Notes: generated by a model from the sequence alone, not told the origin. Shown: positions 25,384-34,951, numbered from the stretch's first letter. The stretch: 64,000 nucleotides of DNA from Acidaminobacterium chupaoyuni (GCA_047936785.1 CP176394.1); one strand, 5' to 3'. Translations and numbers: made by a program.

Positions 25384-26643
25384 ATGAGCCAAAAAATCCA
25401 GCGCCCGAAGGGCACCGCCGATGTGACCCCCTCTGAAGTTCATATCTGGCATTACACCGAAGCGCTTTTGCGCGAAACCGCGCGGCGATTCGGCTTTCAA
25501 GAGATCCGTTTCCCCACCTTTGAACACACCGAGCTGTTCATCCGCGGGGTGGGCGATACCACCGATGTGGTTCAAAAGGAAATGTATACTTTTGAAGACA
25601 AAGGCGGCCGTTCCATCACGCTGCGCCCCGAGGGCACGGCTTCTGTCGTGCGGTCTTATATCGAGAATTCGCTGTATGCCCAGGGCGCGCCGTTCAAATG
25701 TTATTACATCGCCCCCAATTTCCGCTATGAAAAGCCCCAGGCGGGCCGTTTGCGCGAACATCACCAATTCGGCGTGGAATGTTTCGGCGCGCAGGGTTTT
25801 GAAGCCGATGCCGAGATCATCAGCCTTGCCTATTCGTTTTTGAAACAGCTGGGCATCGATTCGGTGGTGCGCATCAATTCCATCGGTTGCCCCAATTGCC
25901 GCCCCACTTATCAAAAAGCGCTGAAAGAATATTTTGAGCAATATCGCGAAGAGCTTTGCGACACCTGCAAAGAGCGGCTTGAAAAAAACCCGCTGCGCAT
26001 TCTCGATTGCAAAAGCGAGATCTGCCACAAGCTGGCCCTTGACGCCCCCCATTCGGTGGATTATCTCTGCGATGACTGCCACGACCATTTCGAAGGCCTT
26101 AAACGCGCCCTCACCGATATGGGCATCCCCTTCGAGGTGGATACCGGCATCGTTCGCGGCCTTGATTACTATACAAAAACCGTTTTCGAATTCATCGGCA
26201 CAGGCCTTGGCGCCCAAAGCACCGTTTGCGGCGGCGGCCGCTATGACGGGCTGGTTTCTCAGCTGGGCGGGCCCGAAACGCCGGGCATCGGCTTTGGATG
26301 CGGCCTGGAACGCCTGATCGCCGTGGCACAGGCCAGCGGCTTTGTTTTCCCCGCCGCCCCCGCGCCCGATCTTTTCGTGGTTTCGGCCGATGAAGAAGGT
26401 TCCCGCATGGCGCAGACACTGACCTTCGCTTTGAGAGGGCAGGGCTTCGCCGCCGAACGCGACCTTTGCGGCCGCAGCGTGAAAGCGCAGATGAAACACG
26501 CCGACCGTTTGGGCGCGCGTTTCACCATGGTTCTGGGCGCCAGCGAATGCGAAAGCGGCCAGGCTGTTTTGAAAAATATGTCTACCCGCGAGCAGATCAC
26601 GGTGGAGCTTGCCCCCGCCGCCCTCTGTGAACACTTGAAATAA
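25384..26643 (+). CDS. hisS: Histidyl-tRNA synthetase
   Basis: 419 residues. Class II motifs are visible: PKGTADVTP at the N-terminus, motif 2 FRYEKPQAGRLREHHQFGVE, the histidine-specific GLDYYTKTVFEF and GGGRYDGL, and motif 3 GFGCGLERL. The C-terminal anticodon-binding domain follows (about 325-419). It charges tRNA-His. hisS followed at once by aspS is the usual Firmicutes pair; the gap to aspS is 15 bp. Confidence 0.95.
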   Translation: MSQKIQRPKGTADVTPSEVHIWHYTEALLRETARRFGFQEIRFPTFEHTELFIRGVGDTTDVVQKEMYTFEDKGGRSITLRPEGTASVVRSYIENSLYAQGAPFKCYYIAPNFRYEKPQAGRLREHHQFGVECFGAQGFEADAEIISLAYSFLKQLGIDSVVRINSIGCPNCRPTYQKALKEYFEQYREELCDTCKERLEKNPLRILDCKSEICHKLALDAPHSVDYLCDDCHDHFEGLKRALTDMGIPFEVDTGIVRGLDYYTKTVFEFIGTGLGAQSTVCGGGRYDGLVSQLGGPETPGIGFGCGLERLIAVAQASGFVFPAAPAPDLFVVSADEEGSRMAQTLTFALRGQGFAAERDLCGRSVKAQMKHADRLGARFTMVLGASECESGQAVLKNMSTREQITVELAPAALCEHLK

Positions 26644-26658
26644 GGAGCGTTATTGAAT

Positions 26659-28458
26659 ATGAACCGAATTTCTCTGCCTCACGGCCGCGTTTATTGCGGC
26701 ACCCTGCGTGAGGAAAACATCGGCGAGCAGGTGACTGTTTGCGGCTGGTGCGCCCGTATGCGCGACCTGGGCGGCCTGATCTTCATCGATCTGCGCGACC
26801 GCGAAGGCCTTGTGCAGTGTGTTTTCGATGAATCGGATAACAAAGAACTGTTTGACCTGGCTTTCACCGTGCGCAGCGAATTCACTTTGAAGATCACGGG
26901 CAAAGTGCGCCAGCGCGCTTCCATCAACGATAAGATCCCCACCGGCCGCATCGAAATTCTGGCCGATTCTTTAGAGATCTATGCCAAGGCCGACACCACC
27001 CCCTTCGAAATTTCCGACGACGCCACCGTGAACGATGCGCTGCGCCTGAAATATCGCTATCTCGACCTGCGCCGCCCCTCTTTGCAGCAATCGCTGGCTT
27101 TCCGCCACCGCATTGCCCATGTGGCGCGCCAATATTTTGACGAGCAGGGCTTTTTAGAGATCGAAACCCCGATCTTAACAAAATCCACCCCCGAAGGCGC
27201 CCGCGATTATCTGGTGCCTTCCCGCGTGCATCCGGGCGAATTTTATGCGCTGCCCCAATCGCCCCAGCAATATAAGCAGCTTCTGATGCTTTCGGGCTTC
27301 GACCGCTATATGCAGATCGCCCGCTGTTTCCGCGATGAAGACCTGCGCGCCGACCGCCAGCCCGAATTCACCCAGATCGACCTTGAAATGTCGTTCGTCG
27401 ATCGCGAAGATGTGATGGCCGTCAACGAAGGCTTTTTGGCCCGCGTTTTCCGCGATGTGATGGGCGTTGAGATCGAACTGCCGATCCGCCGCATGCCTTA
27501 TTCCGAGGCCATGGGCCGCTATGGCTCCGACAAGCCCGACCTGCGCTTCGGTTATGAAATTTTTGACCTTTCCGAAACCGTGAAGGATTGCGGCTTTGGC
27601 GTGTTCGACGGCGCTTTGGCCGCCGGCGGCACGGTGCGCGGCATCACCATTCAGCAGGGCGCAAAAATGAGCCGCAAAGAGATCGACAGCCTGACGGAAT
27701 TCGTGAAAACCTATCGTGTGAAAGGCCTTGCCTGGGCAAAACTGGCCGAAAACGGCGATATGAGCTCGAGCTTCGCCAAATTCCTGGCCCCCGAAACCAT
27801 GACGGCGCTTTTGGAAAAAGCCGAAGCCCACGCGGGCGATCTTGTGCTTATCGTGGCCGACAGCGACGAAGAAACCGCCCTTAACGCCCTGGGCATGCTG
27901 CGGTGCGAAGTGGCGCGGCGCATGAATGTGATCCCCGAAAATGTTTATAAGCTGCTGTGGGTCACCGATTTCCCGCTGTTTGAATATGGCGACGACGACG
28001 ACGGCAACCGCCGCCTTTACGCCAAACACCACCCCTTCACCGCGCCGGTGGATGAAGATCTTCCGCTTTTTGAAACCAACCCCATCGCCATGCGCGCGAA
28101 GGCTTATGATATCATCCTCAACGGCACAGAGCTAGGCGGCGGTTCCATCCGTATCCACCGCAGCGATATCCAGCAGAAAATGTTCACCGCACTGGGCTTC
28201 ACCAAAGAAGAAACCGAAGAGCGCTTCGGCCATATGCTGGAAGCTTTCCGCTATGGCGCGCCGCCCCACGGCGGCCTTGCCTATGGCCTTGACCGCCTGG
28301 TGATGCTGCTGGCCGGGCGCGACAGCATCCGCGATGTGATCGCTTTCCCCAAAGTGCAGAACGCTTCCGACCTGATGATGAACTGCCCCTCGCCCGTGGA
28401 CGAAAAGCAGCTGCACGAACTGGCCATCAAAACAGACCTGCCCACCAAAAAAGACTGA
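26659..28458 (+). CDS. aspS: Aspartyl-tRNA synthetase
   Basis: 599 residues. The domains are an N-terminal OB-fold anticodon domain (VCGWCARMRDLGGLIFIDLRD), a class II core with FRDEDLRADRQPEFTQID (motif 2), a bacterial GAD insertion (about 300-420), and motif 3 GGLAYGLDRLVMLL. It charges tRNA-Asp, and possibly tRNA-Asn if asparagine is made by amidation. The ATG at 26659 is 11 bases after AGGAG; a TTG at 26653 is five bases after it, so the true start could be two codons earlier. Confidence 0.95.
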   Translation: MNRISLPHGRVYCGTLREENIGEQVTVCGWCARMRDLGGLIFIDLRDREGLVQCVFDESDNKELFDLAFTVRSEFTLKITGKVRQRASINDKIPTGRIEILADSLEIYAKADTTPFEISDDATVNDALRLKYRYLDLRRPSLQQSLAFRHRIAHVARQYFDEQGFLEIETPILTKSTPEGARDYLVPSRVHPGEFYALPQSPQQYKQLLMLSGFDRYMQIARCFRDEDLRADRQPEFTQIDLEMSFVDREDVMAVNEGFLARVFRDVMGVEIELPIRRMPYSEAMGRYGSDKPDLRFGYEIFDLSETVKDCGFGVFDGALAAGGTVRGITIQQGAKMSRKEIDSLTEFVKTYRVKGLAWAKLAENGDMSSSFAKFLAPETMTALLEKAEAHAGDLVLIVADSDEETALNALGMLRCEVARRMNVIPENVYKLLWVTDFPLFEYGDDDDGNRRLYAKHHPFTAPVDEDLPLFETNPIAMRAKAYDIILNGTELGGGSIRIHRSDIQQKMFTALGFTKEETEERFGHMLEAFRYGAPPHGGLAYGLDRLVMLLAGRDSIRDVIAFPKVQNASDLMMNCPSPVDEKQLHELAIKTDLPTKKD

Positions 28459-28501
28459 TCTGTTTTTCCGGCATTCCTCCCTTGTTTTTTACCGCCATGA
28501 A

Positions 28502-28545
28502 AAAGGCGTCGCCGTTTAAAAACGGCGACGCCTTTCTTTTTATTT
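28502..28545. terminator. Bidirectional terminator between aspS and the YitT gene
   Basis: AAAGGCGTCGCCGTTT pairs with AACGGCGACGCCTTT around a short loop. T-rich tails occur on both strands, so it serves both converging genes. A perfect DnaA-box sequence (TTATCCACA) sits just beyond at 28545-28553. Confidence 0.88.
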
Positions 28546-28570
28546 TATCCACAGCTTGTGCACTGTATTT

Positions 28571-29452
28571 TTATGCCTTGGGCTTTTGGGGCAGCGCCAT
28601 GCGTTCCAGCGAGAAACCGCGGCCGCGCACTTCGCTGACATGGCTGATGGTGATGAACGCTTCGGGATCCAGATGCTGCACGGCATCGGTCACGGCGCGC
28701 AGCCTGCGCTGAGAAACCACGCAAAGCACGGCTTTCTGCTCTTTTTTTGCAAAGGCCGTTTCCGCCATCAGCAGCGTGGCGCCGGTATCCAGTTCTTCCA
28801 GCAGGGTGCGGCGGATCTCTTCAAATTTCGGCGAAAGGATCAGCAGCTGGATCTCGGTTTTGCCGAAAAGCATCACTTTATCAATGGTGATCGAGGTGAT
28901 GAGCAGGGTGAGAATGCCGAAAATGATTTTTTCGGAAGACGCCAGCCGCGCCTGCCCCAGAATGATGACCGCATCAAAACAATAGATCGACACCGAAACG
29001 GGGATGCCGAACAGGCGGTTGAGGATGAGCGGGGGGATATCCATGCCGCCGCTGGAAGCGCCGTTGCGCACCACCAGCGCGATGGCCGCGCCCACCAGAA
29101 GGCCCGCGCAGACCGCCGAAAGCATGATGTTATCGGTGAGATGGCTCAGGGCCGGGATGGATTGCAGCAGACTTAAAAACAGCGGGAAGGTGAAGGTGCT
29201 CAAAATCGTGGTCAGGGCAAAACGCTTGCCCAGCACCAGCGCCCCCAAACAGAATAAAACTATATTGATACACGCCACCGTGACCGCCGTATTCACCGGC
29301 AAAAACTGCTTGACGATCAGCGAAATGCCCGTTACGCCGCCCACCAGCAGTTTGTTCGGCAGCACAAAACACGCAATGGCGACCGCCAGCAAAAAATTGC
29401 CCAGCAAAATCACCAGCGTGGAACCGATCAGTTTTTTTGTTTTCAATTTCAT
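28571..29452 (-). CDS. YitT family membrane protein
   Basis: 293 residues. Five or six hydrophobic helices (about 10-195, DUF161/YitT) include the family's NKLLVGGVTGIS and GASSGGMDIPPLILN turns. A C-terminal soluble DUF2179 domain (about 205-285) includes AVLCVVSQRR and ISHVSEVRGRGF. The family is found throughout Firmicutes; the transported substrate is not established. The start follows AGGAGAGG. Confidence 0.88.
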   Translation of the reverse strand: MKLKTKKLIGSTLVILLGNFLLAVAIACFVLPNKLLVGGVTGISLIVKQFLPVNTAVTVACINIVLFCLGALVLGKRFALTTILSTFTFPLFLSLLQSIPALSHLTDNIMLSAVCAGLLVGAAIALVVRNGASSGGMDIPPLILNRLFGIPVSVSIYCFDAVIILGQARLASSEKIIFGILTLLITSITIDKVMLFGKTEIQLLILSPKFEEIRRTLLEELDTGATLLMAETAFAKKEQKAVLCVVSQRRLRAVTDAVQHLDPEAFITISHVSEVRGRGFSLERMALPQKPKA

Positions 29453-29499
29453 TTCTTCCTCTCCTGCGCTTTGGCTTATTTTTTAGCGCAACAGGCCTT

Positions 29500-29528
29500 A
29501 TTATACCGTGTTTTTTTCTTTTTGGCAA
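29500..29528 (-). promoter_or_regulatory. Promoter of the YitT gene
   Basis: TTGCCA, 17 bases, TATAAT on the minus strand. Confidence 0.8.
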
Positions 29529-29910
29529 GGATAAGGCTGATCTTGCCTCTTCCGCATCCCTTTTTCAGCAAATTTTTCGCGCAGAACAACCGGTTAGAAA
29601 AAACAAAATCAACCCCCGAAAAATCACTTTCTGCCAAGTTCGGCGGCAAATGAAACAGGGTGTGACGGATCGCGGCAGAGGCAAGATGGGCAAGGCAAAG
29701 CAAGGCCGGTGACGCAGAGGCAGGGCGAGAATCTTCTGTGACGAAGCAAGCATAAAAACAGGGTGATATCGGAAAAAGAAATGTGACAGGGTGGCACTTT
29801 TGCGCGGCGATGGGTTGGCACTTTTGCACGGCAGTGAGGCGCCTAAGCCCGCATATTTTATCCTATTCGTAATAATTATATTATTAAATACAATAAGTCT
29901 TTATTCGACC

Positions 29911-29955
29911 GGCAAAAAAGAAAGCGGCGCGGGAGCTTTTCCTCCCGCGCCGCGA
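29911..29955 (-). terminator. Terminator of the malic enzyme gene
   Basis: GCGGCGCGGGAG and CTCCCGCGCCGC form a 12-bp stem with a 6-nt loop; on the minus strand it is followed by TTTCTTTTTT. Confidence 0.9.
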
Positions 29956-30061
29956 ACCATTATCGCTTGTATTCTTTTTTAAACACCGGCAGCAAAAGCG
30001 CATGCTTTTGCAGGAACTTTCGCTCAAGCCTTTTGAAAGGCTTGCCGCCGGAGGCCCTTCG

Positions 30062-31234
30062 TTAGATGCGGGCCACGCCGCTCTTGCGGGCGGCTTCGGA
30101 AACAGCGGCTGCAACGGCTTTGCCCACGCGGGGATCGAAGGCTGCGGGCAGGATATATTCCGCTTTGAGTTCTTCATCGCTGATGAGGCCGGCGATGGCT
30201 TCGGCGGCGGCGATCTTCATGGCATCGTTGATATCGCTTGCGCGAACATCCAGCGCGCCGCGGAAGATGCCGGGGAAGGCGGAGACATTGTTGATCTGGT
30301 TGGGATAATCGCTGCGGCCAGTGCCGATGACGGCGGCGCCGCCCTTGATGGCTTCATCGGGGTAAATTTCGGGCACAGGGTTGGCCATGGCAAACACCAT
30401 GGGATCTTTATTCATGGTGGCGACCATTTCAGCCGTCATCACGCCGGGGGCAGAAAGGCCCATGAACACATCGGCGCCCTTGACGACATCCGCCAGGCTG
30501 CCTTTTTTCTTATTTTTGTTGGTGATCTTAGACATCATTTCGATTTCGCTGTTGAGCCCTTCGCGGCCTTCATAAACAGCGCCGCCGCGGTTGACCATGA
30601 TCACATCGCCGATGCCCATGGAAAGCAGCAGTTTTGTTACGGCAACGGCAGCCGCGCCGGCGCCGCTGACCACCATGGTGAGATCGGAGATCTTTTTATG
30701 GGTCAGACGGCAGGCATTGAGCATTGCGGCGGCGCAAACCACGGCAGTGCCATGCTGGTCATCATGGAAAACAGGGATATCGCAGCATTCTTTCAGGCGG
30801 CGTTCGATTTCGAAGCAACGCGGTGCGGAGATATCTTCCAGATTGATGCCGCCGAAGGAGCCGGCGATCAATTTGACTGTCTGCACGATCTCATCGACGC
30901 TTTTGCTGCGCACGCAGAGGGGGAACGCATCCACATCAGCGAAGCTCTTAAACAGGGCGCACTTGCCTTCCATCACAGGCATACCGGCTTCGGGGCCGAT
31001 ATCGCCCAGGCCCAAAACGGCTGTGCCATCGGTGATAACAGCCACCAGATTCGAGCGGCGTGTATATTTATAAGAAAGATCGGGGTTTTCGGAAATTTTG
31101 AGGCAGGGCTCCGCTACGCCGGGGGTATAGGCGATGGTCAGATCATCCGCGTTGTTGATGGGGCAACGGGCAACCACTTCGATCTTACCATGCCACTCTT
31201 CATGCGCTTTCAGCGCTCTTTCTTTTACATCCAT
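30062..31234 (-). CDS. NAD(P)-dependent malic enzyme
   Basis: 390 residues, the short bacterial form. Visible are the malic N-terminal domain (YTPGVAEPCL with the catalytic Tyr, then LGLGDIGPEAGMPVMEGK), the metal ligands in DDQHGTA, a Rossmann fold (VVSGAGAAAVAVTKLLL), and FAMANPVPEI. It decarboxylates malate to pyruvate, making NAD(P)H. The start at 31234 follows GGAGG; a longer frame upstream is out of register with the neighbouring transketolase gene and is not real. It probably shares a transcript with the split transketolase upstream. Confidence 0.93.
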   Translation of the reverse strand: MDVKERALKAHEEWHGKIEVVARCPINNADDLTIAYTPGVAEPCLKISENPDLSYKYTRRSNLVAVITDGTAVLGLGDIGPEAGMPVMEGKCALFKSFADVDAFPLCVRSKSVDEIVQTVKLIAGSFGGINLEDISAPRCFEIERRLKECCDIPVFHDDQHGTAVVCAAAMLNACRLTHKKISDLTMVVSGAGAAAVAVTKLLLSMGIGDVIMVNRGGAVYEGREGLNSEIEMMSKITNKNKKKGSLADVVKGADVFMGLSAPGVMTAEMVATMNKDPMVFAMANPVPEIYPDEAIKGGAAVIGTGRSDYPNQINNVSAFPGIFRGALDVRASDINDAMKIAAAEAIAGLISDEELKAEYILPAAFDPRVGKAVAAAVSEAARKSGVARI

Positions 31235-31264
31235 TCTAAAATTCCTCCTTAATGATATCGGAAA

Positions 31265-31290
31265 GCCGCAGAACAAACCTGCTCTGCGGC
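31265..31290 (-). repeat. Intercistronic hairpin before the malic enzyme
   Basis: GCCGCAGA and TCTGCGGC form an 8-bp stem with a 10-nt loop, followed on the minus strand by TTTCC. It may be a weak terminator or a processing site between the transketolase and malic-enzyme genes. Confidence 0.5.
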
Positions 31291-31301
31291 GATTCACCTT
31301 T

Positions 31302-32267
31302 TTATTTTCTTGCGATGGCTTTTTCGGCGCTTTCCACGATCTTTGCCGCGGTGAGGCCAAAGCGGTTCTGCAGATAATCCACGGTTCCCACTTCGCCGAA
31401 TTCATCCTGCACGCCCACCATTTCCATCGGCACAGGGGTATGCTTCGCGAGGCTGGAGGCAACAGCGCTGCCCAAGCCGCCCACCACATTATGATTTTCG
31501 GCCGTGACCACGGCGCCGCAGGTTTTTGCATAGGCATTGATGGTTTCATCATCCAGCGGCTTCCAGGTGAACGCGTTGATGACGGCGGCTTCCACGCCGC
31601 GGGATGCGAGGATTTCGGCGGCTTTCATCGCTTCGGCCACCATGATGCCCGAGCAGACGATGGCCACATCTTTGCCTTCGCGCAGCACAGGGGCTTTGCC
31701 GAATTCAAAGGCGGAGCCTTCTTCAAAAATGCCCACTGCGTTTTTGCGCAGCAAACGGATATAGTAAACGCCATAAGCGTTTTGCAGCATTTTCACCACT
31801 TCGCGCAGCTGCACGCTGTCGGTGGGTTCGATCAGGGTGATATCGGGAATGCTCATCAGGCAGCCCATATCTTCAAAGGGCATATGCGTTCCGCCGTTAT
31901 AAGCGGCTGTCACGCCGGGGTCGGAACCGATGATGCGCACATTCTGTTTGCCGTAAGCGCAGGAAATAAAGATCTGATCCAACACGCGGCGGGTGGCAAA
32001 GGGCCCAAAGGAATGGGCGAACGGCACCATGCCCGCGGCGGAAAGGCCGGCGGCCATGCCGATCATGTTGGCTTCCTGAATGCCGCAATCGACGGCGCGA
32101 TCGGGGAATTCTTTAAAGAACGCGCCCACGCCCGAAGAACCGATCAGGTCGGCATCCAGCACACAGATGCGGCTGTCTTCACGGGCCATTTCGCACAGGG
32201 TCTGTGTATAAACGGCGCGCATTTCTTTGGCTTCGTTTTCCAGAGTTTCTTTCACTTTATAATTCAT
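31302..32267 (-). CDS. Transketolase, C-terminal subunit
   Basis: 321 residues: the pyrimidine-binding domain (DADLIGSSG, then DCGIQEANMIGMAAGLSAAGMVPFAHSF-type segment, read in pieces) and the C-terminal transketolase domain. Together with the next gene it forms one active split transketolase, which moves two-carbon units between sugar phosphates in the pentose phosphate pathway. Residue EANMIG holds the catalytic Glu that activates the thiamine cofactor. The second ATG (32267) is chosen: it lies nine bases after GGAGG, while the first abuts it. Confidence 0.92.
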   Translation of the reverse strand: MNYKVKETLENEAKEMRAVYTQTLCEMAREDSRICVLDADLIGSSGVGAFFKEFPDRAVDCGIQEANMIGMAAGLSAAGMVPFAHSFGPFATRRVLDQIFISCAYGKQNVRIIGSDPGVTAAYNGGTHMPFEDMGCLMSIPDITLIEPTDSVQLREVVKMLQNAYGVYYIRLLRKNAVGIFEEGSAFEFGKAPVLREGKDVAIVCSGIMVAEAMKAAEILASRGVEAAVINAFTWKPLDDETINAYAKTCGAVVTAENHNVVGGLGSAVASSLAKHTPVPMEMVGVQDEFGEVGTVDYLQNRFGLTAAKIVESAEKAIARK

Positions 32268-32281
32268 TGTCGCCATCCTCC

Positions 32282-33121
32282 TTATGCGTTGCGCGCTGCG
32301 CTGAGCGCTTGTTCGGCCGCTTCGATGGAGGGCAGCATATCGCCCTTCTTGAACTTGAGGTGATGGCAGGGGAAGGTTTCCAGCGCCATTTTACAGCCGT
32401 TGCCCTTGATGGTATCTAAAATAATGACCGAAGGCTTGCCTTTGGCGGCCTTGGCGTTTTCGATGGCTTCTGCCAGCGCATCCACATCATGGCCGTTGAC
32501 TTTTTGCACATGCCAGCCGAAGGCGGCGAATTTTTCCACCATATCGCCCAGATACAGCACATCATCGCAGGAACCATCCAGCTGCTGTTTGTTCCAATCG
32601 ACAAAAGTCACCAGATTGTCGAGCTTGAGATGTGCGGCGGACATGGCGGCTTCCCAAACCTGGCCTTCATCGCATTCCCCATCACCCAGGATCAGGTAGG
32701 TGGTATAATTTTTCTTGCGCATTTTGGCGCCCAGCGCCAGCCCCAGCGCCATGGAAGAGCCCTGGCCCAGCGAGCCTGTGGTCATATCTACGCCCGGGGT
32801 CTTTGTTCTGTCGCAATGGCTGGGCAAAGTGGTTCCGCCCTGGTTCAAGGTGAGCAGCCGCTCCAGCGGGAAAAAGCCCTTCAGCGCCAGTGTGGCATAC
32901 AGCGCGGGGCCTGCATGCCCTTTGGAAACCACCAGACGGTCGCGGTTTTCCAAGGTGGGGTTCTTGGGGTCATAGGTCATCTCTTTGCCGTAAAGAACGG
33001 CCAGCGTTTCCACAATAGACATCGAGCCGCCCACATGGCCAAAGCCCAGGTGATCGAACTCTTTCAGGGTCTCCACCCTGATCTCTTCCGCAAAAACGCG
33101 GAGCTGCTTATTTTTTTCCAT
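32282..33121 (-). CDS. Transketolase, N-terminal subunit
   Basis: 279 residues: the thiamine-diphosphate domain, with the GDG-x-N magnesium/cofactor motif running from LGDGECDEGQ to FVDWNKQQ. Conserved histidines occur in LGFGHVGGSMS and SKGHAGPALY, and GSLGQGSS is also present. It is the other half of the split transketolase; stop-to-start spacing is 14 bp. The split form is normal in many clostridia and archaea. Confidence 0.92.
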   Translation of the reverse strand: MEKNKQLRVFAEEIRVETLKEFDHLGFGHVGGSMSIVETLAVLYGKEMTYDPKNPTLENRDRLVVSKGHAGPALYATLALKGFFPLERLLTLNQGGTTLPSHCDRTKTPGVDMTTGSLGQGSSMALGLALGAKMRKKNYTTYLILGDGECDEGQVWEAAMSAAHLKLDNLVTFVDWNKQQLDGSCDDVLYLGDMVEKFAAFGWHVQKVNGHDVDALAEAIENAKAAKGKPSVIILDTIKGNGCKMALETFPCHHLKFKKGDMLPSIEAAEQALSAARNA

Positions 33122-33172
33122 GCCGCAACATCCTTTATCGTTGAATTTATTGGTTTTATTTCATACACCGTC

Positions 33173-33201
33173 AGTATAACACATCTTTTTCATTTAGAGA
33201 A
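33173..33201 (-). promoter_or_regulatory. Possible promoter of the transketolase operon
   Basis: A good -10 (TATACT) with a weak -35 (TTCTCT) at 17-base spacing on the minus strand. Confidence 0.45.
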
Positions 33202-33244
33202 GCCATTTATCTTGAAAACGCGGCGATGTTTTGCCCCTTTTCAA

Positions 33245-33284
33245 AAAGAAAAAAGTTCCCCACATGGTGTGGAAAACTTTTTTC
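33245..33284 (-). terminator. Terminator of the NhaC-family transporter gene
   Basis: On the minus strand an A/T-flanked stem AAAGTTTTCCACA with TGTGGGGAACTTT (two G-U pairs) is followed by TTTC. Confidence 0.75.
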
Positions 33285-33313
33285 ATGGCCGTGAGCGCCA
33301 ACACTTTTGCGGC

Positions 33314-34930
33314 TCAGGCCGTTTTGCGGCGGCGCAGGGCGCGGATGGCAAACAGCACTGCCAGCAGCAGGGCCGCGCCGAAGGGCAGCGAGATCCACGC
33401 CGAACGGGTGAAGCCCGCCACGATATAGGTGACGAATGACACCGCGGCCACCGTCATGGCATAGGGCAGCTGGGTGGAAACATGGTTGACATGGTCGCTT
33501 TGCGCCCCCGCCGAAGCCATGATGGTGGTATCGGAAATGGGGGAGCAGTGGTCGCCGCAAACGGCGCCCGCCATGCAGGCCGAAATGGCAATGATCATCA
33601 TTTCGGGGTTGGAAGAGAACACGCTGACCACGATGGGGATCAAAATTCCGAAAGTTCCCCAGGAGGTGCCTGTGGCGAACGACAGGCCGCAGCCCACCAA
33701 AAAGATCAGCGCGGGCAGCAGATGCATCCAGCCGCGGGCGCTGTGGCGCATCACCGCTTCCACATATTGCGCCGCGCCCAGGCTGTCGGTCATGGCCTTC
33801 AGCGACCAGGCAAAGGTCAAAATCAAAATCGCGGGCACCATGGCGCGAAAGCCTTCGGGCAAACAGGCCATCGCCGCATCGAACCGCAGCACATGGCGCA
33901 GGCGATAAAACACCACCGTGAAGACCAGCGCAAAAAAGCTGCCCATGGCCAGCCCCACCGAGGCATCGCTTTGGGAAAACGCCTTGACGAACCCCGTTCC
34001 CGAGAAAAAGCCGCCGGTATAAAGCATGCCGAGGATGCAGAACACAATCAGCATCAGCACGGGCACCACCAGATCGGCCACGGCGCCCCGCGGGTTTGAT
34101 TCTTCGGCCTCGGCCGAAGCATAGGGCCGGGCGGCCGTGGTATAAAGATCGCCTTTGCGGGCGTTTTCTTCATGCAGAGCCATTTTGCCATAATCGAATT
34201 TCATGGCGATGATGGCCAGCATCATCACCACCGTGAGCAGCGCATAAAAATTATAGGGAATGGCCCGCAAAAACAGCGAAAACCCGTTTTCGCCCTGAAC
34301 GAACCCGGTGACCGCCGCCGCCCACGAAGAAATGGGGGCGATGATGCAGATGGGCGCGGCGGTGGAATCGATGAGATAGGCAAGCTTGGCGCGGGAAACG
34401 CCGTGATGATCGGTGACGGGGCGCATGACGCTGCCCACCGTCAGGCAGTTGAAATAATCATCCACAAAAATCAGGATGCCCAGCAGAACCGTGGCCAGCT
34501 GCGCGCCCTCGCGGGTCTTGATCTTTTGGGCCGCCCAGCGCCCGAAGGCCGCCGAACCGCCCGCGCGGTTCATCATGCAGACCATGGCGCCCAAAATCAC
34601 CAGAAAGATCAGAATGCCCACATTATAAGCATTGGAAAGCACGCCGATCAGCCCGTCTTTCAAAAAATGGCTGACGGCGCCTTCGAAAGAGAACCCGGCG
34701 AAAAACAGCGCCCCCACCAGAATGCCCACCAGCAGCGAGCTGTAAACTTCCTTTGTGATGAGCGCCAGAGCGATGGCCACCACCGGCGGCAAAAGCGCCC
34801 ACAGGGTGCCGAAAAAGGCCGGGTCGGCCGCGGGCGCGCTTTCGGCGGCCGCCAGCGCGGGCAGCGCGCAGAACGCCGCCGCGGAAACCATCACCAGCAA
34901 AAACCGCAGCAGCTTTTCGTTTCTTTTCAT
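33314..34930 (-). CDS. NhaC-family transporter, probable lysine carrier
   Basis: 538 residues. A signal-like first helix is followed by about 11-12 transmembrane segments, with the NhaC-family signatures FVDDYFNCLTVGSVMRP, IDSTAAPICIIAPISSWA and CGDHCSPISDTTIMAS. NhaC proteins exchange sodium and protons, and a subgroup (called LysW in comparative genomics) is tied to lysine riboswitches and predicted to carry lysine. A lysine riboswitch directly precedes this gene, so lysine uptake is the best reading; plain sodium/proton exchange is the alternative. The ATG at 34930 follows AAGGAG; an upstream in-frame ATG lies inside the riboswitch. Confidence 0.88.
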   Translation of the reverse strand: MKRNEKLLRFLLVMVSAAAFCALPALAAAESAPAADPAFFGTLWALLPPVVAIALALITKEVYSSLLVGILVGALFFAGFSFEGAVSHFLKDGLIGVLSNAYNVGILIFLVILGAMVCMMNRAGGSAAFGRWAAQKIKTREGAQLATVLLGILIFVDDYFNCLTVGSVMRPVTDHHGVSRAKLAYLIDSTAAPICIIAPISSWAAAVTGFVQGENGFSLFLRAIPYNFYALLTVVMMLAIIAMKFDYGKMALHEENARKGDLYTTAARPYASAEAEESNPRGAVADLVVPVLMLIVFCILGMLYTGGFFSGTGFVKAFSQSDASVGLAMGSFFALVFTVVFYRLRHVLRFDAAMACLPEGFRAMVPAILILTFAWSLKAMTDSLGAAQYVEAVMRHSARGWMHLLPALIFLVGCGLSFATGTSWGTFGILIPIVVSVFSSNPEMMIIAISACMAGAVCGDHCSPISDTTIMASAGAQSDHVNHVSTQLPYAMTVAAVSFVTYIVAGFTRSAWISLPFGAALLLAVLFAIRALRRRKTA

Positions 34931-34951
34931 TTTTTCTTTTCTCCTTACGAC

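Larger units (their letters stand above)
29453..30061. other. Intergenic region with promoter, imperfect repeat and terminator
   Basis: No convincing gene. It holds the YitT promoter (29500-29528) and, at about 29788-29837, two imperfect copies of a ~23-bp unit sharing GGCACTTTTGC and CGGC. An AT-rich patch follows (29855-29905), then the malic-enzyme terminator. Short open frames here lack codon bias and ribosome sites. Confidence 0.6.

Noticed and set aside
28545..28553. DnaA box as a second origin
   Set aside because: A single TTATCCACA between converging genes is expected by chance or as a titration site; there is no cluster or AT-rich unwinding element.
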